DNA from: Bacteroidales bacterium
Lineage (GTDB): Bacteria; Bacteroidota; Bacteroidia; Bacteroidales; UBA4417
Length of the DNA: 56,817 nucleotides
Assembly (NCBI GenBank): GCA_030654075.1
Contig: JAURYB010000088.1
Span: 1 to 56,817 of the forward strand
Reading direction: 5' to 3'
Shown here: positions 9,684-18,094 of the stretch, piece after piece
Layout of the letters: every line of letters starts with the position of its first letter
Numbering within the stretch: position 1 is the stretch's first letter
Made by a program: the position numbers and the translations under genes
Notes under the pieces: generated by a model
What the model saw: the letters and a program-made list of their open reading frames with translations, nothing else
The model's database searches: none
Told to the model about the DNA's origin: nothing

Positions 9684-9787
9684 TTTTATCTGACTCCTTA
9701 AAATTAGTTCTTGGTTGTATCTATGAAAACATAATATTATCTCAATCGGTATGAAGAGAAAAGGTCGGACACTTAACCGGATTAATA

Positions 9788-11749
9788 TCAGTAACTGAAA
9801 CCCAGTTTTGTAAGTCCCGCTTTTACTTCGGGAGCCGACATAAATAAGTTCCAAACCAGGCCGGTGCGGTAATTTTCGATCATTACAACTTCTGGGCCCT
9901 GGTCAATAGCTAAATAAGAGCTTGCCCACCAGTCTTCCTGTTCGTCGAAAGCGTCATGGAAACCATAATCACCCCATAAACGATCTCCAACCGTATAGTA
10001 GAAATACCGTATAGCAGCCATTGATTGTTCCGGAGTAAAAGGTAATGATGAAACAGCCGCTGTTGGAGCTATTGTTCCTTTGTCATTAGTAGGTTGAGAC
10101 GCTCCATACCAATCCGGTGATGGCAGGTCGCTGGATGTAAGTCCCCAGCAGGAAGCACTATAGTTTGGATACCCTTTAGGATTGGTTTCGCAATATTTCC
10201 AATTGATAAGTGAATGATTCACATTCTGTGTCCAGTAATTAGCATAGGCATCGGACAGGTTCCTCGGATCGAGCCCAAGGAATGAATAATGGGCGAAAAA
10301 CAATGGCCCGCCATAATCGTAGCCTACCGGTAAAACATAGCCATAAAAAGTATTTCCGTTTATTATACCTCCGTTACGGGCATAACCTTCGGTGTAAACT
10401 GGTTTCGTAATAGTATGTGTAGGCGAGGAGGCTGCCATAATATAGGTAATCAGCGTTTCATTATATCCACGGAGTTGGAAATTCATATCCCAGGCATAAT
10501 TGGGTGACCAGTGCCAGTAAAGTACATTCTGACCGCTGTTCCTGTACCAATCCCATTCAATACCGTTATATAGCGTGTTTATCCGGGCTATCAGGCTGGC
10601 TTCGGAAGGTGTTACTGGATTAAGATATTGGCGCATAGCAATCAGACCTTGTGCCATGAAGGCTGTCTCTACCAGGTCACCACCATCATCTTTCGTACTA
10701 AAAGGAATTACGTGGCCAGTGCTGCCATCAATCCAATGCGACCAGGCACCGTGAAAACGGTCGGCGTTTTCGAGGAAAGTTATTATTTTGGTTAAGTGTG
10801 TAATTCCCTGGCTGCGCGTGATAAAGCCACGTTCCATTCCAACAATCAGAGCCATCACACCAAATCCGGAACCTCCGGATGTAACCGTATTATCCGAACC
10901 AAACCGCTCGCGTGCCATACCGCTTGTCGGATGTGCATAATCATAGAAATACTTAAAGGTCTGGCTTTGAACTGCGGTAAGTAATTCATCATCGGTCAGT
11001 ATTTTGGCCGATGTAGTAAATGTATTACTGAACCCATTGAATGAAAATCCATTTGTCGCCTTTAAACTTGAAGAAATGGAGAACGAATATTTTGTGAGTT
11101 CTGCTAACTTTTCGGGCCACACCAGGGTAGCCGATTTTAAATCTGTACTGACGGATATATTAAATTTGGCAGAACCTTCAATGGTAAATTTGGTTTTAAC
11201 CTGCACCGTATCAATAGGACTTGAAAACTCAACATAAAATACCGACCCTTGAACAAGGACATTTGAAACCTTTTCCGGAAGCATAAAATTTTGATTGTTA
11301 ATCGTAATCTTATTCAGCGTGAAAGTAGAACTGGAAGTAATAAATTTATATTCTGCCCCGCTGAAAGTTTCCTTGTTTCTCCCTTTAAGTGCTGTTGTTA
11401 CAACCAGTGTGTATTGTTGTAATTTTTCCAAATTGGCATTGTGCTTTACGATAACAGTACGATAATTATCAGCAAATGCGAAAAAAACAGCCGGAGTCAT
11501 TGCATCACTATTATCTTTCAGGTAAATAGCTGTTTTTACAAGCGTTGAATCAACCGCATCCGAAAAGGTAAGAACAAAACTATTATTGATCGGAATATCC
11601 GTGGTTACTACACCATTTACCAATTGTATGTCACCAATTGAGCATCCTGTCAATTCAATTTCTCCAATAACAACCGGATCCTTTTTACATGAGATGGCAA
11701 AAAACAAAACCAAAAACAACAGATTAAATTTCGAAAAGGGATTCTTCAT
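9788..11749 (-). CDS. Ig-like-domain GH144/glycoamylase lipoprotein
   Basis: The 653-residue product has an SPII signal ('FFAISC' then KKD). Two tandem Big_5-type Ig-like domains cover about residues 40-235 ('NNSFVLTFSDAVD', 'VFYVEFSSPIDTVQV'). A GH144-type catalytic barrel runs from about 250 to the end ('FKYFYDYAHPTSGMARER', 'GGSGFGVMALIVGMERGFITR', 'RGYNETLITYIMAA', 'CWGLTSSDLP', 'GTIAPTAAVSSLPFTPEQ', 'IDQGPEVVMIENYRTGLVW'). It is a divergent paralogue of the next gene, with the same closing 'KAGLTKLGF'. Ig-like spacers on such lipoproteins usually hold the enzyme away from the cell surface, which fits a surface endo-glucanase next to SusCD. Confidence 0.87.
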   Translation of the reverse strand: MKNPFSKFNLLFLVLFFAISCKKDPVVIGEIELTGCSIGDIQLVNGVVTTDIPINNSFVLTFSDAVDSTLVKTAIYLKDNSDAMTPAVFFAFADNYRTVIVKHNANLEKLQQYTLVVTTALKGRNKETFSGAEYKFITSSSTFTLNKITINNQNFMLPEKVSNVLVQGSVFYVEFSSPIDTVQVKTKFTIEGSAKFNISVSTDLKSATLVWPEKLAELTKYSFSISSSLKATNGFSFNGFSNTFTTSAKILTDDELLTAVQSQTFKYFYDYAHPTSGMARERFGSDNTVTSGGSGFGVMALIVGMERGFITRSQGITHLTKIITFLENADRFHGAWSHWIDGSTGHVIPFSTKDDGGDLVETAFMAQGLIAMRQYLNPVTPSEASLIARINTLYNGIEWDWYRNSGQNVLYWHWSPNYAWDMNFQLRGYNETLITYIMAASSPTHTITKPVYTEGYARNGGIINGNTFYGYVLPVGYDYGGPLFFAHYSFLGLDPRNLSDAYANYWTQNVNHSLINWKYCETNPKGYPNYSASCWGLTSSDLPSPDWYGASQPTNDKGTIAPTAAVSSLPFTPEQSMAAIRYFYYTVGDRLWGDYGFHDAFDEQEDWWASSYLAIDQGPEVVMIENYRTGLVWNLFMSAPEVKAGLTKLGFSY

Positions 11750-11869
11750 TATTGTGCATGTAAGGGTTAATTATGTAGGTATGCTGATTATCTGTAAGGG
11801 ACGAACTTGAAAAGAAAGGAATGTGTTATCCACATTCCCTCTTTTCAAACCAAACAATCCAACCAAAAA

Positions 11870-12943
11870 TTATTTTTTAACGCTAAACAAAGCAGTGACT
11901 TCCTCTTGCGTTATAGCTTTATTGAAGATATGCACTTCATCATATAAACTTAGATCCGAGAAATGGTCCCAATAAGCAAAGTTTGGTTTTCCGGAAGCTA
12001 ATGAAAGCATGCTGCAGTCTGTCCAGTCAATAGACCCCTTTAAAACTGCTGTCTTAACAACTACACCATCAACATAAACGGTGGCTTTCGTACTGGAGGC
12101 TGTCACTGCAATATGCATCCACGTATCTGATGGGGCAATAGTTAAGAATGGATTTACCCATACTTCGGCTTTACCTGTTCCTAAATTAATTCCAAGGTTT
12201 TGTTTAAGTCCGCTGTTTTCACGTAAAAACCTAAATCCCTTATACCTGGTAGTATCGTTGTAAACAGTATATGGCCGGGCGATGGCGAAAATCCCTCCTC
12301 TGAGTGGAGTGCCGTTTAACTTGTACCAGAATGCAATACTGAACTCACTCCCCAGAAATCCGGAAGCAGTGGTAGGGTAGGTAATATAGGCATCAGTAGC
12401 CCCGGCATAAGCTTGTTCCACTTTACCTGTAGTAAAGCTAGGTATACCTACTACAGTTACAAACTTTTTACCTACAAGTTCAAAATTATCGCCGTCAAAA
12501 GGCAAATAAAATACTTCGCCTGGAAGCGGCACATAGGCAGGGATTTTCTTGAAATTAACTGTCTGAGTTGTAATTTTTCCTGCCAGGTCGGTAGCAACAA
12601 CACTTAGCACATGGTCTCCATTTTCTACATTGTCATATTGAAATGCTCCACTATAACGACGGTAGTCTTTGAAACTGGTAAAAGATTGAATTTCAGTGCC
12701 ATCCAACATAAGTGATATTGATTTCACCTCAATATCATCGGCAGCGACAAATTTTATTACAATAGATGTAACTGCCTCATCTACCCGGATTTTTGTACCT
12801 TCAACCGGGTAACTGATTGAAACTACCGGAGCTGCTGTATCCGGACCCGGATCAACGTATGATATTGGGTCGATACCTTTTTTACAAGCGGTGGCAAAAA
12901 CCACAGAAAGTAAACCTATAAATAAATATTTAAGTATTTTCAT
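11870..12943 (-). CDS. LamG/concanavalin A-like glycan-binding lipoprotein
   Basis: The 357-residue product starts at 12943 with an SPII signal ('VVFATAC' then KKG). The upstream ATG at 12970 adds nine unrelated residues. Residues about 45-145 form an Ig-like segment ('APVVSISYPVEGTKI', 'DHVLSVVATDLAGK'). The C-terminal two thirds are a LamG-type jelly roll ('LPFDGDNFELVGKK', 'FSIAFWYKLNGTPLRGG', 'TWMHIAVTASSTKATVYVDGV', 'DEVHIFNKAITQEEV'). It sits directly after susD, the usual place for SusE/F-like or surface glycan-binding proteins, so I infer glycan binding. A laminarinase-type catalytic motif is not seen. Confidence 0.8.
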   Translation of the reverse strand: MKILKYLFIGLLSVVFATACKKGIDPISYVDPGPDTAAPVVSISYPVEGTKIRVDEAVTSIVIKFVAADDIEVKSISLMLDGTEIQSFTSFKDYRRYSGAFQYDNVENGDHVLSVVATDLAGKITTQTVNFKKIPAYVPLPGEVFYLPFDGDNFELVGKKFVTVVGIPSFTTGKVEQAYAGATDAYITYPTTASGFLGSEFSIAFWYKLNGTPLRGGIFAIARPYTVYNDTTRYKGFRFLRENSGLKQNLGINLGTGKAEVWVNPFLTIAPSDTWMHIAVTASSTKATVYVDGVVVKTAVLKGSIDWTDCSMLSLASGKPNFAYWDHFSDLSLYDEVHIFNKAITQEEVTALFSVKK

Positions 12944-12973
12944 TGTCCTACATTTTAAATTGATTAACAAAAT

Positions 12974-14521
12974 TTACTTGGCAGCACCTAAAGCAGGAAG
13001 TATATCTACCTGGTTCTGCGGATAAGGAAGGAACTGTTTATCCGCTGTATATGTTCTGCCGTCATAACTCAACTCATCCGTTTTACCAAGCCTGACCATG
13101 TCATAAAAGCGGGTACCCCATTCCATAGCTAATTCAGCGTATTTTTCAGCCATAACCTTGTCGGTATCAACTCCGGTTATGGAAGCTAATCCAGCCCTGG
13201 TTCTTACCAGATTCACTGCGTCATCTGCAGTTCCGGCGGTTCCTGTAGCTCCCTGGGTAAGTGCCTCGGCATACATAAGTAAAATCTCAGCATACCTGAT
13301 ACACGTGAAGTTTTTATTTGTTCCATAAGCGGTACGGCCGGGTGTGAGCTGATCGGAAGGCAGATAATGCTTCCCGCTTACAAACATTTCGCGGGCAAAA
13401 TCATTGATAATATCTCCCGATGGTGTGGTATTCGATATCCATGATGGTAGTGTAGCATATTTTGTATCAGTCTTAATTTCAGCTATTCCCCGATTAGTAA
13501 AAAGAACAGAAGTTTGTAGGCGGGTAGTTTCACCTCTGTCAAGCATAAACTTGATGTATTTCAGACTGGGTTCGAAAAATCCCCAGCCATCTCCTGATCC
13601 TGCTACTTTAGGTGTCCATCCCTGAGGTCCGAAAAATGCCATCAGATAATAGTAGTTAGTACCTGAAGCTTGTCCCAGGTCAGAGTATTGTTTCTCCAGC
13701 AGATTTTCGTTATTTAACTTGCCTTTGATTTTGAATAGATTATAATAATCCGATTCAAGAACAAACTTTCCCGAATTGATGATCTCTCCTGTAGCTGTAG
13801 CCACGTCCTGGTATTTTCCCAGTTCGAGGTTCGCAAGGGCTTTCATGGCCAAAGCCGTGTATTTTGTTACTCCGCCAGGTATATCTGTACGTTCATTTGG
13901 TCGTAAAGCAGGCAAGAAAGGAATGGCCTCATCCATCAGTACCGAGATATGTTGCATTACTTCATCTTTGTTGGATAGCGGCGTGTCAAATAATGTAGAA
14001 GGATTGGAACTTGTGGGAATATACACTGTTCCCCACACGCGGCTCAGTTGAAATAACCACCAGGCTTCCAGAACTTTTACTTCTGCTGAATATTGATTGG
14101 CAGTTGCATCAATGCTTGTACTTGCCGAAGCTTTATAAAGTTCTATCTGCTCCAACGCTGACTGGCTATCGAAAAGATGCTGGTAGTAATCCTGCCAAAG
14201 GGCATTATAGCTCCATTCGATCTTGCTGTAATTGTACATATCTGTAGCGGCAATGCCTGGCTGGTCGCCCAAGCCTCCGGCATTAACATCATCACCACGA
14301 ACTGAAATAATTGGATAGTCAGCCCATTCATTGTCAACAACTGATAATTTAGAATACATACCTATTACCGTTTTAATCATATCACTGGTTTGGGTATAAT
14401 CAGTTCCACCGGTATAAGTCCTGTTTTCGGGGAGTACATCCAGATTTTTACTACAACTTGCCGCAATAAACAGAGCAACAATCAGTGTAGCGAAGGGTAT
14501 AATATATTGTTTGCGTTTCAT
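12974..14521 (-). CDS. SusD/RagB-family outer-membrane nutrient-binding lipoprotein
   Basis: The 515-residue product starts at 14521 with the signal 'LFIAASC' (lipobox) then SKNLDVLPE. It has the RagB/SusD pattern: an N-terminal TPR-like region ('WSYNALWQDYYQHLFDSQSALEQIELY') and the C-terminal 'FTCIRYAEILLMYAEALTQ', 'AVNLVRTRAGL' and 'LAMEWGTRFYDMVRLGK'. It acts as the lid over the SusC barrel and captures the glycan. It lies 13 bases downstream of susC, as is standard for the pair. The longer open frame to 14548 would overlap susC and is not used. Confidence 0.95.
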   Translation of the reverse strand: MKRKQYIIPFATLIVALFIAASCSKNLDVLPENRTYTGGTDYTQTSDMIKTVIGMYSKLSVVDNEWADYPIISVRGDDVNAGGLGDQPGIAATDMYNYSKIEWSYNALWQDYYQHLFDSQSALEQIELYKASASTSIDATANQYSAEVKVLEAWWLFQLSRVWGTVYIPTSSNPSTLFDTPLSNKDEVMQHISVLMDEAIPFLPALRPNERTDIPGGVTKYTALAMKALANLELGKYQDVATATGEIINSGKFVLESDYYNLFKIKGKLNNENLLEKQYSDLGQASGTNYYYLMAFFGPQGWTPKVAGSGDGWGFFEPSLKYIKFMLDRGETTRLQTSVLFTNRGIAEIKTDTKYATLPSWISNTTPSGDIINDFAREMFVSGKHYLPSDQLTPGRTAYGTNKNFTCIRYAEILLMYAEALTQGATGTAGTADDAVNLVRTRAGLASITGVDTDKVMAEKYAELAMEWGTRFYDMVRLGKTDELSYDGRTYTADKQFLPYPQNQVDILPALGAAK

Positions 14522-14534
14522 ATTTCCTTGTATT

Positions 14535-17500
14535 TTAGAATTTAACATTTAGTCCAACGGTATACACGGCAGGAACCGGGTAGGTTTGTGCGTCTATTCC
14601 ATTTTCTACTTCAGGTGTAAAACCATTGTATTTGAAAAGGGTTAGAGGACGGTCAGCTGTAAGAGCTATCCTGCATACAGGAAAATTTCCACCCAGCCAT
14701 TGATTGTTCTTGATTGTGTAACCAAGTTGAATATTCTGAATACGGAAGAATGAACCATCCTCAACAAAATAATCACTCATCTTCTGATTCCAGGGCCTGC
14801 GTAAACCTGAAGAGGATGGATATTGATCGGAAGTTCCATCTCCATGCCAACGATTGGTGGCCAGGTCAGCATCCATGTTCTGGTCATTCGTCCAGATTAC
14901 TTCACCGCGTTTACGGTTGAGGATTTTATTACCCGTTTGTCCATACATGCTGGCCGAAAAGTCAAAATCCATGTAAGTTACTGAAAAGTTAGCTCCATAG
15001 GTAAAGGAAGGAAAATAGGACCCTAGTATTGTCCTGTCTTTATCATCAATTACACCATCACCATTGTTGTCTTTATATTTAAAGTCACCGGGAACCAATT
15101 GTGCTGTTGGATTTGCAAGATTATAGGCTACAGCGACAGGATCGGCTTGAATTTCGGCATCATTCTGATAAACGCCGTCAGTTTGCCAGCCGTAAAATGC
15201 CATTAGTGATTCTCCCAGGTATGTGCGTTGCCTGAATTCAGCTGAGCCTCCGTCAATGTATTGCTGCCCGTAAAGGTCTTTGGCTTCGTTTTTAAGAGTT
15301 GATATATTGGTTCCAACGGTGTAACTGAGTTTTTCGTTAATCTTATCGGACCAGTTGAGTGAAAGTTCTATCCCTTTATTCCGGATAGTCCCTACAGGTC
15401 TCAAAATACTTGTTCCCACACCAGGGAGAATTACAGGGATAGCCGCGTTTTTCGTATCACGGATGTAATAGTCAAAGTCGATGGATAACTTATCCTTCAG
15501 AAGGCGTGAGGTTAGTCCAATATTGGTTTCTTCGGTAACTTCCCATTTCAGTTCAGAGAAGGAATTTGTTGCCACTGTTCCTGAATATACTGTTCCAGGT
15601 GCTGTACTAGTAGCTCCCAAAGCAGTAGTTACAATTGATGTTATTCTTTGACCATCACTGGCTTGTATTTTGTCGTTGCCTAGTTGTCCCCAACTGGCAC
15701 GCAATTTCAGGTAAGGGATATGCTCATTGTTTTTTAGAAATTTTTCCTCAGAAATTATCCAGCCAGCACCAATGGAAGGGAAATAACCCCATTTTTGCTG
15801 ATACTTTGAGCTGCCGTCAGCACGCATAGTGGCATACAGTAAATATTTATCTGCGTAATTGTATGCCAGCCTTCCGAAATAGGATAATCCATATTGAATA
15901 AATCCATTATCCGATGCATTATTTGTTAATATGCCGGTAGTTTGACTTATATACCAGGATTGCTGCGTATTCTGATCAAAATCCTGGCCATAGCCCTTTA
16001 ACTGTTGCCATTCTTCAACTTTGTAGGATGAACCTGCCATCAGGGTAATATTATGCTTATTGAATTTCTCCGTTAATGTCAGGATATTGTCCCATGTCTG
16101 GTTATTATACAACTCTGAAACTTTGGTAAGCGAGGCATTTTTGTTCTGGAAAACATCTCCGATATAGTATGCCTTGTTAACTATCCTTTGGTCAAGAGAA
16201 GTGTAATTGTTGTTGTAAGTGGTTTTAAACGTCAGCACTTTTGGAATTAAAGTGAATTCCATATAAATATTGGCAAGCAATTTTTTGATTTTCGTGCGAT
16301 TCTCATTGTATTCCATGGTGGGGTATGGATTTTGGCCACTTCTGTAACCCAGGTCTGCGGCACTTGCATATGCGGTAGGCCAGGCTGCCGTATTACTCGG
16401 GTCGTAAACAGGTAAAATAGGTACTGCAAAATAGGCATCTCTCCATGTAGCACCATTGGCATTGTATTGAGTAGCGTTACTTAATATAAAGTTTCCCCCA
16501 ACCATAAACCAGTTTGTTGCTTTAAAATCAACTTTTGTGCGAAGATTCATACGCTCATATTCATTTTTAGTCTTCAGGATACCTTCCTGGGAAAAATAAT
16601 TGGCGCCTATTGAATATTTTGCCTTTTCGTTACCTCCGTCAAAACTTAAACTCTGGTTTTGGATTTGGGCCGGGCGTAGTATTTCGTTATACCAATCTGT
16701 ATTTACATCCGGAACATTGGGGTCAATTCGGCTTCTTCCATATTTCTGCATGGCATTATTTACAAATGATATATCAGCGGCTGAACCTGATTCCAGCGCC
16801 ATCGTTGTAAATTGAGCTGAATTAGCCATCTTAACAACATTTTGTGCCATCTGGTAACCGAAATACCCATCATAGGTAATCTCTGATTTTTGGTTATATG
16901 CACCCGACTTGGTTTCGATAAGTATAACTCCGTTTGCGGCCCGTGTTCCATAAATTGCAGATGCCGATGCATCCTTAAGTACAGAAATGGATGCAATATC
17001 AGCAGGATTCAGGAAGTCTATATTATTGTAAAACGCACCGTCAACAACATAAAGCGGGGCTTCGTTCTCATGTCCCGGGAAGGATCCTACTCCTCTGACA
17101 CGGATGGTAGATGAACTACCTGGTTGTCCGGTAGCTACAACCTGTAAGCCGGCAACTTTGCCTTGTAAGGCATTCATTGGCTGGCTGGATGGTGTTTTGA
17201 GGAGATCCGCCGATTTGATTGTGGTGATAGATGAAGTGAGATCTTTAACTTTACTGGTGCCATAACCAACAACTACAACTTCATCTAGTGTGGTTTGTGC
17301 CAGTGATAGGCGTATATCTATTATGTTTTGAGCTCCTATTGCGACTTCGGCGCTGGTGTAACCTATAAACGAAACAACCAGCACTTTATCAGTTGGAGAT
17401 ACATTTAACGAATATTTTCCGTTAATGTCAGTAGACGCGCCATTAGTCGTTCCTTTAATAATTACGGAAGCTCCAGGCAGTGTTTCATTTGATAGTTGAT

Positions 17501-17627
17501 CTCTTACAGTTCCTGTAATGGTTCGTCCCTGTCCAAATGCTGAAGTTTCCAATAAAGACAACACCAGAAGCAGCAGTAATCCTTTTGCCCAGGGAATAAC
17601 CCGCTTTAGAGGTAGTGATTTTTTCAT
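14535..17627 (-). CDS. SusC/RagA-family TonB-dependent outer-membrane transporter
   Basis: The 1030-residue product has a signal peptide (residues 1-33, ending 'SAFGQ'). A CarboxypepD_reg-like domain ('TITGTVRDQLSNETLPGASV', about 35-110) is followed by the SusC hallmark 'DEVVVVGYGT', a TonB plug ('PLYVVDGAF', 'IASISVLKDASASAIYGTRA', 'ANGVILIETKSG') and a long beta-barrel ending in an aromatic-containing strand ('VGLNVKF'). It imports oligosaccharides through the outer membrane with SusD. It is the first gene of the eight-gene operon. There is no N-terminal FecR-interacting extension, so control probably runs through the adjacent propeller/LuxR regulator and not through an anti-sigma pair. 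Confidence 0.95.
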   Translation of the reverse strand: MKKSLPLKRVIPWAKGLLLLLVLSLLETSAFGQGRTITGTVRDQLSNETLPGASVIIKGTTNGASTDINGKYSLNVSPTDKVLVVSFIGYTSAEVAIGAQNIIDIRLSLAQTTLDEVVVVGYGTSKVKDLTSSITTIKSADLLKTPSSQPMNALQGKVAGLQVVATGQPGSSSTIRVRGVGSFPGHENEAPLYVVDGAFYNNIDFLNPADIASISVLKDASASAIYGTRAANGVILIETKSGAYNQKSEITYDGYFGYQMAQNVVKMANSAQFTTMALESGSAADISFVNNAMQKYGRSRIDPNVPDVNTDWYNEILRPAQIQNQSLSFDGGNEKAKYSIGANYFSQEGILKTKNEYERMNLRTKVDFKATNWFMVGGNFILSNATQYNANGATWRDAYFAVPILPVYDPSNTAAWPTAYASAADLGYRSGQNPYPTMEYNENRTKIKKLLANIYMEFTLIPKVLTFKTTYNNNYTSLDQRIVNKAYYIGDVFQNKNASLTKVSELYNNQTWDNILTLTEKFNKHNITLMAGSSYKVEEWQQLKGYGQDFDQNTQQSWYISQTTGILTNNASDNGFIQYGLSYFGRLAYNYADKYLLYATMRADGSSKYQQKWGYFPSIGAGWIISEEKFLKNNEHIPYLKLRASWGQLGNDKIQASDGQRITSIVTTALGATSTAPGTVYSGTVATNSFSELKWEVTEETNIGLTSRLLKDKLSIDFDYYIRDTKNAAIPVILPGVGTSILRPVGTIRNKGIELSLNWSDKINEKLSYTVGTNISTLKNEAKDLYGQQYIDGGSAEFRQRTYLGESLMAFYGWQTDGVYQNDAEIQADPVAVAYNLANPTAQLVPGDFKYKDNNGDGVIDDKDRTILGSYFPSFTYGANFSVTYMDFDFSASMYGQTGNKILNRKRGEVIWTNDQNMDADLATNRWHGDGTSDQYPSSSGLRRPWNQKMSDYFVEDGSFFRIQNIQLGYTIKNNQWLGGNFPVCRIALTADRPLTLFKYNGFTPEVENGIDAQTYPVPAVYTVGLNVKF

Positions 17628-18094
17628 AACTTAAAGATTAATTACGATTAGGTTTGATTGATGATTCGATTTATGGTTGATTAGTTTGAATGCATATTTC
17701 AATTTTTTATTATTTCCGCAATCGATTGTTCCAGCTTTAAAAATACAAATAAAAAGCATATTTTCAGATCATGGGTGTTAAAAAGATTCATCATGATTAC
17801 TACAAGCGGATGAAGCATTAATCTGTTACCTATACATTAATACATCAAGTACAGTAATTAATCCGTTAATTATTTGATGTATAATAATATATGAAATATG
17901 TACTATGAATTATATTAATATTCATTGTATGGGTTGATGTGGTGAATAACAGATAGGATCAGGGAAAATAGTATAAAATATGGTCGAAAAATAATAGTTT
18001 TAGGCGCTACCAATAAATTTGAATATAACTTTAAATGAAAAAGAGTAAAAATTAAAACAAAAGTTTCAATAACGGCACTTAATGAATTACCGGG
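17628..18094. promoter_or_regulatory. Upstream control region of the susC operon with a long inverted repeat
   Basis: The 467-base A/T-rich gap separates susC from the regulator gene and holds no convincing ORF. An imperfect inverted repeat at 17840-17882 has outer arms atacatcaa / ttgatgtat and inner arms taattaa / ttaatta around tccg. It could be the binding site of the LuxR-type regulator encoded next door. I did not find a clear TAnnTTTG box on the minus strand. The operator role is inferred from position and symmetry. Confidence 0.4.
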
